Positions 41,447 to 51,009 of a stretch of DNA of 64,000 bases are shown here, piece by piece (position 1 is the first letter of the stretch; every line of letters starts with the position of its first letter). Under the pieces are notes generated by a model. It was given only the letters and a program-made list of their open reading frames with translations. It was not told the DNA's origin and did no database searches. Source of the DNA: Microvirga aerilata (lineage in GTDB: Bacteria > Pseudomonadota > Alphaproteobacteria > Rhizobiales > Beijerinckiaceae); assembly GCF_016743775.1 (NCBI RefSeq), contig NZ_JAEQMY010000006.1, positions 115,186-179,185 of the forward strand, in the 5' to 3' direction. Both the position numbers and the translations under genes were made by a program.

Positions 41447-42130
41447 CTAGACCCGGACGAAGGTGAGGTAGCTCGGCACCCGTCCTTCACGGATCGCCTT
41501 GGCCTCGTAGCGGGTGCCCGGCCAGCCCTCGTAGGGCTTGCGCCAATCGTCGGCGCGGGTTGCGGTCCAGCGGAAATTGGCTGAGCGCAGCATCCGGGCG
41601 AGCACCCAGCCGATATAGTCGTCGATGTCGCTGGCAAAGCGCAGCTCGGCTCCGGGCTTCATGACGCGGGCCAGCATCGCGAGGGTTTCCTCGGAAACAA
41701 GGCGGCGCTTGCGCTGCCGGCGCTTCGGCCAGGGATCGGGGTAGAGAATGTAGACCCGGTCGAACGAGGCATCGGGCAGGGTCGGCAGGAGGTCGGTGAC
41801 GTCGTCGTCCCAGACCCGGACATTGTCGAGACGCTCACCCTCGATCACGGCAAGGAGCTTTGCCATGCCGTTCACGAAAGGCTCGCAGCCGATGAAATTG
41901 ACGTCCCGGTGGGCACGGGCTTGCGCGGCGAGATGCTCGCCGCCGCCGAACCCGATCTCGAGCCAGGTCTCCCGCGCCTGACGGTCGGGGAAGAGGCTGG
42001 CTGGAGCGCTGCCCGGGCTCACACGGATCGCGGGCAGCAGATTATGGACGAGATCGTCCTGTCCGGCGCGAAGCTTCTTGCCTTTCCGGCGCCCGAAGAA
42101 GGCGCCGGCCCGTTCTGTCGCTTCGCTCAT
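41447..42130 (-). CDS. trmB: tRNA (guanine-N7)-methyltransferase
   Basis: A 227-residue SAM-dependent enzyme that makes m7G46 in tRNA. The SAM motif LEIGFGGGEHLA and the later YILYPDPWPKRRQRKRR motif, conserved in TrmB, are present. It follows metK, which makes its cofactor, across a 63-base gap with a palindromic repeat. Confidence 0.96.
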   Translation of the reverse strand: MSEATERAGAFFGRRKGKKLRAGQDDLVHNLLPAIRVSPGSAPASLFPDRQARETWLEIGFGGGEHLAAQARAHRDVNFIGCEPFVNGMAKLLAVIEGERLDNVRVWDDDVTDLLPTLPDASFDRVYILYPDPWPKRRQRKRRLVSEETLAMLARVMKPGAELRFASDIDDYIGWVLARMLRSANFRWTATRADDWRKPYEGWPGTRYEAKAIREGRVPSYLTFVRV

Positions 42131-42157
42131 GAGGTTGTTTCTTTGCGCAGGATCTAG

Positions 42158-42190
42158 CCGGAAAACCGTTATCCACTTTTCCGGATCATG
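42158..42190. repeat. GCATGATC-type palindromic repeat, short copy
   Basis: CCGGAAAA (42158-42165) pairs with TTTTCCGG (42177-42184), followed by ATCATG. It resembles the right half of the copy at 32689-32737 (CCACTTTTTCGGATCATGC). It lies between metK and trmB. Confidence 0.55.
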
Positions 42191-42193
42191 CTT

Positions 42194-43372
42194 TTAGCGG
42201 AACGCAGCCTTGAGGCTGTCGGCGAAGTCCGTGCGCTCCCAAGAGAAGCCGCCATCCTCTTGAGGCTTGCGGCCGAAATGGCCATAGGCCGAGGTGCGGG
42301 CATAGATCGGCTTGTTGAGGCCGAGATGCGTGCGGATGCCGCGGGGGGAGAGGTCCATGACGTCCATGAGCACGGCCTCGAGCTTGCCCTCGTCAACCTT
42401 GCCGGTGCCGTGCAGGTCCACATAGATCGACAGGGGCTTGGCCACGCCGATCGCGTAGGAGAGCTGCAGGGTGCAGTTGTCCGCAAGACCTGCGGCCACC
42501 ACGTTCTTGGCCAGATAACGGGCCGCATAGGCTGCCGAACGGTCCACCTTCGTCGGGTCCTTGCCGGAGAAGGCGCCGCCGCCGTGGGGAGCAGCACCAC
42601 CATAGGTGTCGACGATGATCTTGCGGCCGGTGAGGCCGCAATCGCCGTCGGGGCCGCCGATCACGAACTTGCCGGTGGGGTTCACGTGCCAGATCGTCTG
42701 GGCCGAGATCCAGCCCTCGGGCAGGGTCTCGCGGATATAGGGCTCGACGATGGCGCGCACGTCATCGGAGGACAGGTTCTCGTCCAGATGCTGGGTGGAG
42801 AGAACGATCTGCGTGGCAGCGACAGGCTTGCCGTTCTCGTAGCGAAGGGTGACCTGACTCTTGGCGTCAGGGCCGAGAACGGCCGCGCCATTGGCCTTGG
42901 CCTTGCGGGCCGCAGTCAGGTTCTCGAGGATCTTGTGGGCGTAATAGATCGGCGCCGGCATGAGCTCGGGGGTCTCGTTGCAGGCATAGCCGAACATGAT
43001 GCCCTGATCGCCCGCACCCTCATCCTTGTTGCCGGAGGCATCGACACCCTGGGCAATGTGAGCGGACTGGGCATGGAGGTAGACGTCAACCTCGGCGTTC
43101 TTCCAGTGGAAGCCTTCCTGCTCGTAGCCGATATCCTTGATCGCCTCACGGGCAAGCTCGACCACGGTGTCCTTTGTGATGGAAGCAGGGCCGCGCACCT
43201 CGCCGGCGATGACAACCCGGTTGGTGGTGGCAAGCGTCTCGCAAGCCACGCGGGCTTCCGGCTCGGCAGCCAGATAGGCGTCGACCACCGCATCCGAGAT
43301 GCGGTCGCAGACCTTATCCGGATGTCCTTCGGAAACCGATTCGCTCGTGAAAAGATAGCTTGACCGCCGCAC
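42194..43372 (-). CDS. metK: S-adenosylmethionine synthetase
   Basis: A 392-residue enzyme that makes SAM from methionine and [35 protein letters not shown] and [16 protein letters not shown] are the three signature motifs. The start is GTG 43372 with AAGGA eight bases upstream. The XRE gene lies 104 bases upstream on the same strand. I looked for a SAM riboswitch in that gap and see none. Confidence 0.97.
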   Translation of the reverse strand: MRRSSYLFTSESVSEGHPDKVCDRISDAVVDAYLAAEPEARVACETLATTNRVVIAGEVRGPASITKDTVVELAREAIKDIGYEQEGFHWKNAEVDVYLHAQSAHIAQGVDASGNKDEGAGDQGIMFGYACNETPELMPAPIYYAHKILENLTAARKAKANGAAVLGPDAKSQVTLRYENGKPVAATQIVLSTQHLDENLSSDDVRAIVEPYIRETLPEGWISAQTIWHVNPTGKFVIGGPDGDCGLTGRKIIVDTYGGAAPHGGGAFSGKDPTKVDRSAAYAARYLAKNVVAAGLADNCTLQLSYAIGVAKPLSIYVDLHGTGKVDEGKLEAVLMDVMDLSPRGIRTHLGLNKPIYARTSAYGHFGRKPQEDGGFSWERTDFADSLKAAFR

Positions 43373-43476
43373 GACAGAATTCCTTCAGGCAATAAAAGAA
43401 AGCGCCCGGGCTCAACCACGGACTTCGGGGCATGCTCATGCCGCAGGCTGAAAGAAAGGTCAAGCGAACGCGTTCG

Positions 43477-43890
43477 TTATGACGAACGTTCTTCGTCCTC
43501 TTGAGAGCCAAGGGCGGCCACAAGCTGCACGATGCTTTTGCGCACTTTAGGGCTCTTGATGCTCGTGAAGGTTCGGACGAGCTGCAACCCCTCGGGGGTC
43601 GACATCATATCGGACACGTAAGGAGGCGCGCCCTCCTCGGCAAAACCCGGCTCCGACTTGGCGCTCTTGATGCCGTTGAAGAAGAAATGGATGTCGACGC
43701 TGAGGATCTTGGCGATCTCGACAAGACGCGCCACGCTGATCCGGTTCATGCCCTTTTCGTATTTCTGAACCTGCTGGAATGTCAGGCCAAGCATATCGCC
43801 AAGTTTTTCTTGACTCATGCCAATAGAAACACGGCGCATACGCACTCTGCTTCCGACTTCCTTATCGATAGAACCGGTCGACTTCTTCAT
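43477..43890 (-). CDS. XRE-family regulator upstream of metK
   Basis: A 137-residue protein with an N-terminal HTH (about 8-66; GMSQEKLGDMLGLTFQQVQKYEKG) and a C-terminal part typical of the rhizobial lnt-XRE-metK regulator. The target is unproven, but it is conserved in this position in Hyphomicrobiales, so a link to metK or the cell cycle has been a natural guess. The palindrome GAACGCGTTC (43466-43475) lies just past its stop and upstream of metK. Confidence 0.88.
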   Translation of the reverse strand: MKKSTGSIDKEVGSRVRMRRVSIGMSQEKLGDMLGLTFQQVQKYEKGMNRISVARLVEIAKILSVDIHFFFNGIKSAKSEPGFAEEGAPPYVSDMMSTPEGLQLVRTFTSIKSPKVRKSIVQLVAALGSQEDEERSS

Positions 43891-43940
43891 AATCGCCTGT
43901 TTCCTTGCCAGAACTCACGCAACGTCAAGGCATGGTTTAC

Positions 43941-45548
43941 TTAAGGAGAGGTTGATTGGTGCCTGCGACGTACAATCAAGATCATTAAGCAGAACACAAG
44001 CGTGGCCGTCAAAGAAAACCTACCGCCACTGCTGTAAACAGTCGCAGGTGCCGCAACTGGTAGGTTTGTGTCGATAATACCTTCAACTCCTAATGGAAGT
44101 TTATCCACCGTGCGACCATAGGAATCGACAACTGCGGAGATTCCGGTATTGGCGGCCCTCACGAGCGGAAGGCCTTCCTCTACGGCGCGCAGGCGCGCTT
44201 GCGCAAAATGCTGATGAGGCCCCGTCGTCAGGCCGAACCAGCCATCGTTGGTAACATTCAGGATGAGATCCGGGCGCGGACCGTCCGCTAGGATCTCGCC
44301 CGGAAAGATCGCCTCGTAGCAGATGGTTGCTGCCACCGGCGGCAACCCGGGAATCGCAAGGGTCGAGCGGGCGGCACCCGGCTCGAACCCGCCCGGGATA
44401 TGCACGAATTCGCGAAGGCCCACAGCCCGGATCAAGGCATCGAGAAACTTCGGCACATATTCTCCGAAGGGCACCAGATGAACCTTGTCGTAGGAGCCAA
44501 GGATCGTGCCTTTCTCGTCGATCACCTGGACGGCGTTGAAGAACCGGCCTGCCTCCTCGCCGGGAAGCGGCTCGTCCATGCGGGCGGCTCCGGTGATCAG
44601 CACCGAACCCGGCTCCAAGAGTGTGGCGATCTGCGCAAGGGATGCGGGGTCGCGATGAAGCAGGAACGGAAAGGCCGATTCCGGCCAGACGATATGGGTG
44701 GCGGCCGCGCCGGTCCTTCCGTCCGGTCCCGGGCCTGCGCTCAAGGCCAGGTAGTGCCGCATGATGGCGTCGCGGTTGCGGGGGTTGAACTTGGCATCCT
44801 GCTGCAAGTTGGGCTGCATGATCCGCAGGCGCACGTTCTCGACCGTGGGCGAGGCCTCCCCTGGGACGCGCCAGAGCCCGAATGCTCCCATCAGAACGAG
44901 CAAGGCTGCCGCCAGCCCGGGCGCCATGCAGCGTGCTGCGCCCGTCCTGCCCGTGAACAGAACGGCAGGCGCTGCACCGATGCCGATGGCCAAGAAAGTC
45001 AGGCCATAGAGGCCGACGAGAGAAGCGGTCTGCATCAGCCAGAGGTTCTGGCCGAGCGCCATGCCGGGACTGTTCCAGGGAAAACCGGTGAAGAGATGGC
45101 CGCGCAGCCACTCGCTGGTCGTCAGACCGAAGGCGAGGGCGAGAATTCGCCAGGCATCCGGCGTCCAGAAAAGACGGGCGAGGGCAAAGCCAGAGGCGGG
45201 AAAAAAGGCGAGCAAGGCCGGCAGGCCCAGAACCCCGAAAGGCATGGCCCAGGCGAACTGGTCCGCCTCCACGAGAAAGGCCGCGCCGAGCCACCAGAGC
45301 CCGGCCACGAAATAACCGAAGCCCCAGAACCAGCCGATGAGGGCTGCGGCCTTGAGAGGGACCCACCGGGAAGGACCAGCCTTGGCAGTGCCGTCCAGAA
45401 GCCACACCGCCGGCGCCAGGGAGAGGGCGAGAGCCGGCAGGAAACCGAAGGGCGGCATGGCAAGGGCGCCCGCAGCCCCCGCCGCGAAGCCGATCAGCCA
45501 GCGGCGCCATCCTCGGGCGAGGATGGCCCGGTCAGCCAGGGGCATCAT
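43941..45548 (-). CDS. lnt: Apolipoprotein N-acyltransferase
   Basis: A 535-residue inner-membrane enzyme that adds the third acyl chain to lipoproteins. Six or seven N-terminal helices (to about residue 230) are followed by a periplasmic nitrilase-like domain with the triad E290 (WPESAFPF), K355 (YDKVHLVPFGEY) and C410 (TICYEAIFPG). A final helix lies near 510-530. It overlaps the CorC-like gene by 4 bases. Confidence 0.96.
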   Translation of the reverse strand: MMPLADRAILARGWRRWLIGFAAGAAGALAMPPFGFLPALALSLAPAVWLLDGTAKAGPSRWVPLKAAALIGWFWGFGYFVAGLWWLGAAFLVEADQFAWAMPFGVLGLPALLAFFPASGFALARLFWTPDAWRILALAFGLTTSEWLRGHLFTGFPWNSPGMALGQNLWLMQTASLVGLYGLTFLAIGIGAAPAVLFTGRTGAARCMAPGLAAALLVLMGAFGLWRVPGEASPTVENVRLRIMQPNLQQDAKFNPRNRDAIMRHYLALSAGPGPDGRTGAAATHIVWPESAFPFLLHRDPASLAQIATLLEPGSVLITGAARMDEPLPGEEAGRFFNAVQVIDEKGTILGSYDKVHLVPFGEYVPKFLDALIRAVGLREFVHIPGGFEPGAARSTLAIPGLPPVAATICYEAIFPGEILADGPRPDLILNVTNDGWFGLTTGPHQHFAQARLRAVEEGLPLVRAANTGISAVVDSYGRTVDKLPLGVEGIIDTNLPVAAPATVYSSGGRFSLTATLVFCLMILIVRRRHQSTSP

Positions 45549-46576
45549 TCGGCGGCGGCGCTTTCAGGGCGCGGGGCAAGCGGCTGACCTTCTCCGGCCT
45601 CGGAGTCGGACGCGGGCATACGGCGGTGAATGCGAAGCCGCTTCACGCGGCGGGGGTCGGCATCCAGAACCTCGAATTCCAGCCCGGACGGTCCCTCGAT
45701 CACCTCGCTGCGCGAGGGCACGCGCCCGGCGAGCGTCACGATGAAGCCGCCGATCGTGTCGATATCCTCGGCGCCCTCCTCCTCGGTCAGATCGAGGCCG
45801 AGGGCCTCCTTGACCTCGTCCAGGCTGGCGCGGGCATCGGCCACGAAGGTGCCGTCGGCGGCCTGCACGATGGTGAGCGTGGCGTCCTCGTCGTGCTCGT
45901 CCTCGATGTCGCCCACCACCATCTCGACTAGGTCCTCGATCGAGACGAGTCCGTCCGTGCCCCCGTATTCGTCGATGACGAGAGCCATGTGGGTGCGGGT
46001 TGCCTGCATGCGCACCAGAAGGTCGATGGCCGGCATGGAGCGGGGCACGAACAGAACGGGACGCAGGATGTTGGCGGATGACAGCGCCATTGACAGGTCG
46101 ATCTGGCCGAGGCTCGGCAGGGGAGCCTCGTCGCCCGAGCCTGCTTCCGAGGCGCCGCCGTCGGCCCGCATGGCGATGAAGTCGAGGAAGTCCCGGATGT
46201 GGACCATGCCCTTCGGATCGTCGAGGGTCTCGCCATAAACCGGCAGGCGCGAATGACCCGCCGTCCTGAACAGATTAAGCAGCTCGCCCAGATTCGTGTC
46301 CGCGGCCACGGCCACGATGTCGGCGCGGGGCACCATCACGTCCTCCACCCGGATCCGGTGGAAGGAGAGCACGTTCTTCAGCATCGCCCGTTCCTGGGGC
46401 GAGAAGTCCGTGTCCTCGACAGCTTCGTCGAGAGCGTCCTCAAGGTCGTGGCGGATGGAATCGCGGGGTTTCAGGCCGAGGCGGGTCAGAACCCGGTCGT
46501 ACCAGTGGTCGCGTGTGTCGTCGCTATCCGGGAGAGTGCGGACAGGGCGGTCGTTACGACTTCGATCTTCGTTCAT
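45545..46576 (-). CDS. CorC/HlyC-type CBS-domain protein
   Basis: A 343-residue cytosolic protein. Two CBS domains (about 75-135 and 160-230; [11 protein letters not shown] and [17 protein letters not shown]) are followed by a CorC_HlyC transporter-associated domain (about 245-325). Membrane helices are absent, so it is the short form found between ybeY and lnt. It is proposed to act in Mg/Co efflux, but not proven. Start ATG 46576. Confidence 0.9.
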   Translation of the reverse strand: MNEDRSRNDRPVRTLPDSDDTRDHWYDRVLTRLGLKPRDSIRHDLEDALDEAVEDTDFSPQERAMLKNVLSFHRIRVEDVMVPRADIVAVAADTNLGELLNLFRTAGHSRLPVYGETLDDPKGMVHIRDFLDFIAMRADGGASEAGSGDEAPLPSLGQIDLSMALSSANILRPVLFVPRSMPAIDLLVRMQATRTHMALVIDEYGGTDGLVSIEDLVEMVVGDIEDEHDEDATLTIVQAADGTFVADARASLDEVKEALGLDLTEEEGAEDIDTIGGFIVTLAGRVPSRSEVIEGPSGLEFEVLDADPRRVKRLRIHRRMPASDSEAGEGQPLAPRPESAAAE

Positions 46577-46595
46577 TGCGGTTGGGTGTCAGCCG

Positions 46596-47072
46596 TCATG
46601 CTGCCATGTTGCGATAAGGATCGGCGATGCCCAGAGAGGCGAGCGCCTTGACCTCGAGAGCTTCCATGATCTCCGCCTCCGCCTCGACCTCGTGGTCGTA
46701 GCCGAGAAGGTGCAGAACTCCATGAATGATCAAATGGGCAAAATGATGCGCAAGCTCCTTGGATTCCTCTTCGGATTCGCGCACCAGGGTCTCGTAGGCT
46801 AAAGCAATATCGCCCAAATGGCGAGGGCCTGTTGCACCCGGCTGCTCCGGCGCCGGAAAGGACAAAACGTTGGTGGGCTTGTCCTTGGCCCTCCAGGTTC
46901 GGTTCAGCTCACGGATCCGGGCATCGTCGGTGAGCATGACGCTCGCCTCGAAATCCTCGTTCGCCTCATAGGTGACGGCAAGAGCCGCCTCGGCCGCCCT
47001 TTGCGCCAGGGCCTCCGCGTCGTCGAGGCGGCTCCAGTCGCCCGCCTCGATCATGGTGTCGAGGGTGATCAC
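46596..47072 (-). CDS. ybeY: Endoribonuclease YbeY
   Basis: A 158-residue metalloendoribonuclease in 16S rRNA maturation and ribosome quality control. The zinc motif H-x3-H-x5-H is exact (H117, H121, H127 in HGVLHLLGYDH). The start is GTG 47072, overlapping the phoH stop (GTGA). phoH-ybeY coupling is a widespread pairing. Confidence 0.95.
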   Translation of the reverse strand: MITLDTMIEAGDWSRLDDAEALAQRAAEAALAVTYEANEDFEASVMLTDDARIRELNRTWRAKDKPTNVLSFPAPEQPGATGPRHLGDIALAYETLVRESEEESKELAHHFAHLIIHGVLHLLGYDHEVEAEAEIMEALEVKALASLGIADPYRNMAA

Positions 47073-48166
47073 GGCCTGCGATCCCGATCGTAGCGCGGCT
47101 GCTCGGACTGCGGCGCCGCATCGCGGGCCGCCTTGTCGTAGGCGGTCACGATGCGGCGCACCAGGTCGTGACGCACCACGTCCTGCTCCTTGAAGGTGAC
47201 GCGGGCGATGCCCTCGACACCATTCAGGATGCGCGCGGCCTCGACCAGCCCCGATTTCTGGCCGGGCGGAAGGTCGATCTGCGTCGGGTCGCCGGTGATG
47301 ATCATCCGCGATCCCTCGCCGAGGCGGGTGAGAAACATCTTCATCTGCATGGACGTGGTGTTCTGGGCCTCGTCCAGCAGCACCAGGGCGTTGGTCAGCG
47401 TGCGCCCGCGCATGAAGGCCAGCGGCGCGATCTCGATCATGCCGGTCTGGAGCCCCCGATCCACGTGCCGGGCCTCCATGAAGTCGTAGAGCGCGTCGTA
47501 GATCGGGCGAAGATACGGATCGACCTTCTCGCGCATGTCGCCGGGCAGGAAGCCGAGGCGCTCGCCTGCCTCGACGGCGGGGCGCGAGATGATCAGGCGG
47601 TCGACCTGCCCCGCTTCGAGCAGGGAGACGGCGTAACCCACCGCAAGCCAGGTCTTGCCGGTACCGGCAGGGCCTTCGGCGAAAACCAGTTCGTTTGTTT
47701 TGAGCGCCTTGATGTAGGTGTTCTGCGAGGCATTGCGGGCGCGGACCGCTCCACGCTTGCGGGTGGCGATCTGGTCGAAGGCGGTCAGGCCCGGAACCGG
47801 CTCTTCGGCCGCCGGAAACAAGCTGCCCTGAAGGGTGCTTTCCTCAATGGCGCCGTCCACGTCCCCGGGGCCGAGCGGCGCACCCTGGCGGGCGCGCTCA
47901 TAAAGCCCCTCCAGAACGCGACGCGCCATCTCGGAGGCTTCCGGCGTGCCCTTGACGGTCACCCTGTTGCCGTTGGCGATGGCGGTGACGTTCAGGCGCC
48001 GCTCCAGATGGGCGAGGTTCTGATCGTATTGCCCGAAGACAAGGCTGGCGAGGCGGTTGTCGTCGAAGGTGAGGATGATTTCAGCCTCTTCGACGACGCC
48101 GGGATGCAAGCTCGTGGGGTTTCGTCCCTTTTGTGCTCGTGCGGTCGCGTTGTCCGCTGGCCTCAA
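47069..48166 (-). CDS. phoH: PhoH family ATPase
   Basis: A 365-residue protein with an N-terminal KH-like region (about 30-90) and a PhoH P-loop ATPase domain. Walker A is GPAGTGKT (165-172), and the Walker B region is LLDEAQNTT. It is believed to be an RNA helicase-like partner of YbeY. The start appears to be TTG 48166, with AAGGAG seven bases upstream. It lies 70 bases downstream of miaB. Confidence 0.93.
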   Translation of the reverse strand: MRPADNATARAQKGRNPTSLHPGVVEEAEIILTFDDNRLASLVFGQYDQNLAHLERRLNVTAIANGNRVTVKGTPEASEMARRVLEGLYERARQGAPLGPGDVDGAIEESTLQGSLFPAAEEPVPGLTAFDQIATRKRGAVRARNASQNTYIKALKTNELVFAEGPAGTGKTWLAVGYAVSLLEAGQVDRLIISRPAVEAGERLGFLPGDMREKVDPYLRPIYDALYDFMEARHVDRGLQTGMIEIAPLAFMRGRTLTNALVLLDEAQNTTSMQMKMFLTRLGEGSRMIITGDPTQIDLPPGQKSGLVEAARILNGVEGIARVTFKEQDVVRHDLVRRIVTAYDKAARDAAPQSEQPRYDRDRRP

Positions 48167-48236
48167 AATGCCTCTCCTTTGAATTTTCGCCGCAAGGTTT
48201 GCGACGAACGGATATGGGGCCTTGCAGGGTCCGGGT

Positions 48237-49595
48237 CTAGGCCGCGGCCTGGCTGCCGGACCCGATCCATTCCCCGAACAGGCTGTTGGAGCCTGCCCGT
48301 GTGATCCGCACCGTCACGATCTCGCCGATCCGGTGGCTGTCGCTCTGGAACTGCACTGGCTGCAGATAGGGCGATTTGCCGGCCATCTGGCCCGGGTGAC
48401 GACCCGGCTTCTCCAAGAGAACGTCGAGAGTCTGCCCAACGGTTCCGTGATTGAAGGCCTGTCTCTGCATTTCCAGCAGATTTTGCAGCCGACCCAAGCG
48501 CTCAGCCTTCACGGCTTCGGACACCTGAGCGTCGATCTCCGCCGCAGGCGTGCCGGGGCGGGGGCTGTACTTGAACGAGAAGGAGCTCGCGAAGCCCACA
48601 TCGGCCACGAGCCGCATGGTCTCCTCGAATTCCGCATCGGTCTCGCCGGGAAAGCCCACGATGAAGTCGGAGGACAGCGCCAGGTTTGGCTGGACTGCCC
48701 GAATGCGCTCGATCAGGCGGCGGTACTCGTCGCCCGTGTGCTTGCGGTTCATCGCATCGAGGATGCGGTCGGACCCGGACTGCACCGGCAGGTGCAGGTA
48801 GGGCATCAGGGCCGGCAGATCCCGGTGGGCGGCGATCAGCTCGTCGTCCATGTCCCGCGGGTGGCTGGTGGTGTAGCGCAGCCGAGCGATGCCGGGGATC
48901 TCCGCCAGACGATGGAGCAGCTGGCCGAGCGACCAGACGGAGCCGTCCGGCCCTTCGCCGTGATAGGCGTTCACGTTCTGCCCGATCAGCGTCAGCTCGC
49001 GCACGCCCGCATCGGCCAGGCGCATAGCCTCGTCCAGGATCCTGGCCACAGGACGCGAGACTTCCGCGCCCCGGGTGTAGGGCACCACGCAGAAGGTGCA
49101 GAATTTGTCGCAGCCTTCCTGGATGGTGAGAAACGCCGATACGCCCCGGCTTTGGGTCTTGGCCCTGGACGGCGCGGGCAGGTGGTCGAACTTGTCCTCG
49201 ACCGGGAATTCCGTGTCGACGACGCGCTCGGAGCGCGACTTCTTCAGGAGAGCCGGCAGGTTGTGGTAGTTCTGCGGACCCACCACCACGTCGACGGCCG
49301 GCGCCCGGCGCAGGATCTCCTTGCCCTCGGCCTGGGCGACGCAGCCTGCGACCACGACCCGGGTCTCCTGCCCTGCGGCCTCACGCTCGGTCTTCAGCTC
49401 CCGCACGCGCCCGAGCTCGGAATAAACCTTCTCGGCGGCCTTCTCGCGGATATGGCAGGTGTTGAGGATGACGAGGTCCGCCTCCTCCATCGCCTTGGTT
49501 TCGCTGTAGCCTTCCGTCGCCAGCATGTCCGCCATGCGCTCGGCGTCATAGACGTTCATCTGGCAGCCATACGATTTGACGAAGACTTTTTTCAC
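48237..49595 (-). CDS. miaB: tRNA-2-methylthio-N6-dimethylallyladenosine synthase
   Basis: A 452-residue radical-SAM methylthiotransferase acting on i6A37 of tRNA. The N-terminal UPF0004 domain has three cysteines ([24 protein letters not shown]) for the auxiliary cluster. The radical-SAM core has [13 protein letters not shown] (C-x3-C-x2-C), and a TRAM domain ends the protein. GTG 49595 is chosen because the long upstream open frame passes through a repeat and lacks similarity. Confidence 0.95.
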   Translation of the reverse strand: MKKVFVKSYGCQMNVYDAERMADMLATEGYSETKAMEEADLVILNTCHIREKAAEKVYSELGRVRELKTEREAAGQETRVVVAGCVAQAEGKEILRRAPAVDVVVGPQNYHNLPALLKKSRSERVVDTEFPVEDKFDHLPAPSRAKTQSRGVSAFLTIQEGCDKFCTFCVVPYTRGAEVSRPVARILDEAMRLADAGVRELTLIGQNVNAYHGEGPDGSVWSLGQLLHRLAEIPGIARLRYTTSHPRDMDDELIAAHRDLPALMPYLHLPVQSGSDRILDAMNRKHTGDEYRRLIERIRAVQPNLALSSDFIVGFPGETDAEFEETMRLVADVGFASSFSFKYSPRPGTPAAEIDAQVSEAVKAERLGRLQNLLEMQRQAFNHGTVGQTLDVLLEKPGRHPGQMAGKSPYLQPVQFQSDSHRIGEIVTVRITRAGSNSLFGEWIGSGSQAAA

Positions 49596-49708
49596 GAGGT
49601 CGGCCTGTCTGCTGGAAGTCGGGCGGTCAAGGATGGAGCGCCCTTTTAAGCCTTTTGCTCGCGCAAGAGAATAGCGGCTGTTTGGCTCAAGGATTTTAGA
49701 TACCGTGG

Positions 49709-49742
49709 TCATCCCGGACGGGGCGCAGCGGGGATCCGGGAT
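49709..49742. repeat. REP-like palindrome copy
   Basis: ATCCCGGA (49711-49718) and TCCGGGAT (49735-49742) with a GC-rich centre. It is one of three palindromes in the 348-base gap between miaB and the GST gene; no gene is seen there. Confidence 0.65.
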
Positions 49743-49851
49743 CGCGTGCATAATGTGACGCAAGAAACACAATGCTGTCATTCGACCGACGGTGCAGGCT
49801 AGGACGAAGCGGCTTCCATTGCGCGTCACCCAACAAGCGTCGTGTTTATGG

Positions 49852-49881
49852 ATTCCAGGCACCGCTGTGCCGCCCTGGAAT
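49852..49881. repeat. REP-like palindrome, ATTCCAGG variant
   Basis: ATTCCAGG (49852-49859) and CCTGGAAT (49874-49881), followed by GACAG. It has the same architecture as the ATCCCGGA family but different arm bases. Confidence 0.5.
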
Positions 49882-49903
49882 GACAGAGTTTTACCCTGGG
49901 AGC

Positions 49904-49935
49904 GATCCCGGATCGGCTTCGCCGTCCGGGATGAC
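49904..49935. repeat. REP-like palindrome copy, reverse orientation
   Basis: GATCCCGGATCGGCTTCGCC followed by GTCCGGGATGAC is nearly the reverse complement of the copy at 33905-33942, including the centre. It lies 9 bases past the stop of the GST gene and can act as its 3' hairpin. Confidence 0.7.
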
Positions 49936-49943
49936 GAGCCTGG

Positions 49944-50627
49944 TCACTCCCGGAACGCGCCCTCGACCGGCGCCGATAATTTCGCATCGGCGGCCAAGAT
50001 TTCAGACACGACCTTCGCAAAGGCCGGACGCGCGCTGAGCCGCTCGTACCAAGCGGCCAAGGTCTGGTATCCCTTCAGCGAGGGCCCGCCGAGGCGGCGG
50101 GTCCAGAACACGGTCATGAACACGGCAATATCTGCAGCTGAAAAGGCACCGCAGAGATAGTCTCTGCCCTGAAGCCCCTGATCGAGCTCGGCGAAATGGC
50201 CCGCTAGAGCGGGTTCGGCCTCCCTCGCTTTCATTTCCTTCGCCTGCCAGCGCTCCAGATCATCCGGCTTCGGCTCCGTGCGGTGCATCAGGAAGCGCAA
50301 GGGGGCCAGCATGACCTCGTCGGCGAAGAGGTCGAGCAATCGGCATTGCGCCCGCTCGCGGGGCGACTTCGGATATAGCGCCGGGTCGGGATAGGCATCC
50401 TCGAGGTATTCGAGGATCACCGTCGAGTCGTAGAGGGCCAGATCCCGCTCAACCAGAACCGGGACCTGTCCCTTGGGATTGGCGGCGAGCACATCCGGGT
50501 GCCTGGGGCTGTAGCCGCGGGTCTGCGTGAAGGGGACCAGGATGCGCTCGAAGGCGAGCCCCTTCTCGTGAAGGGCGATCTCCACCTTGCGGGAGAAGAG
50601 GCTTAGAGGGCCTGAATAGAGCTTCAT
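49944..50627 (-). CDS. Glutathione S-transferase family protein
   Basis: A 227-residue cytosolic protein. It has a thioredoxin-like N-terminal domain (1-80; SPLSLFSRKVEIALHEKGL, with the cis-Pro turn NPKGQVPVL and the ES-like DSTVILEYL) and an all-helical C-terminal domain. The catalytic residue at the N-terminus is Ser, as in many bacterial beta/theta-like GSTs. The substrate is unknown. It lies 19 bases downstream of the DUF1127 gene on the same strand. Confidence 0.9.
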   Translation of the reverse strand: MKLYSGPLSLFSRKVEIALHEKGLAFERILVPFTQTRGYSPRHPDVLAANPKGQVPVLVERDLALYDSTVILEYLEDAYPDPALYPKSPRERAQCRLLDLFADEVMLAPLRFLMHRTEPKPDDLERWQAKEMKAREAEPALAGHFAELDQGLQGRDYLCGAFSAADIAVFMTVFWTRRLGGPSLKGYQTLAAWYERLSARPAFAKVVSEILAADAKLSAPVEGAFRE

Positions 50628-50646
50628 CCCGGGACCTTTCGCGTGC

Positions 50647-50886
50647 TCAACGGCCGAGAGAGGGCGGCAGGTGATCCTGCCAGGAAGCTTCGTTCAAGCC
50701 CTCCACGTCGGCTCGCGACAACCCGATATCGGCGAGCGCATAGTCATCGAGTTCGTACAAAACCTTGGAGGTCCTGCGCCGGTCGAGCCAGGCCTCGTAC
50801 CGGAGCAGCAGGTTGAGCATTGTGTTCCTGTGTTCCCGGCGGGTGGCATGGAACCCAAGATTTGCTGTGGCATGTCCGATCGCCAT
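50647..50886 (-). CDS. DUF1127 (YjiS-like) small protein
   Basis: A 79-residue basic protein. The C-terminal half is a DUF1127 domain (VLYELDDYALADIGLSRADV). The N-terminal 20 residues are extra. ATG 50886 has AAGGAG about seven bases upstream. DUF1127 proteins in other Hyphomicrobiales have been linked to RNA turnover and phosphate or carbon metabolism; no firm role is known here. It is divergent from the LysR gene across the palindrome at 50968-50992, and followed by the GST gene. Confidence 0.85.
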   Translation of the reverse strand: MAIGHATANLGFHATRREHRNTMLNLLLRYEAWLDRRRTSKVLYELDDYALADIGLSRADVEGLNEASWQDHLPPSLGR

Positions 50887-50967
50887 GACGGTTCTCCTTC
50901 GATGGCGCTTCACTGGAGAGAAATGTGCTCCTGTGATAGGGTTGAAGCAAACGAGAAGTTCTTCACC

Positions 50968-50992
50968 TTTGCCCAAGCTATACTTGGGCAAA
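50968..50992. promoter_or_regulatory. Perfect 10+5+10 palindrome, likely LysR operator
   Basis: TTTGCCCAAG-CTATA-CTTGGGCAAA is a perfect inverted repeat 17 bases upstream of the LysR ATG, in the gap shared with the divergent DUF1127 gene. It contains several T-N11-A pairs, the LysR half-site rule, and its CTATACT centre could be a -10 element. Confidence 0.7.
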
Positions 50993-51009
50993 GCACCCAT
51001 GGGTCCGCC

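Noticed and set aside
43373..43476. SAM riboswitch upstream of metK
   Set aside because: I looked for SAM-II and SAM/SAH-type conserved segments and found none; only short inverted repeats are present.
49596..49862. 89-residue N-terminal extension of miaB
   Set aside because: It passes through a REP-like palindrome and has no family similarity; MiaB proteins start at the KKVFVKSYG segment.
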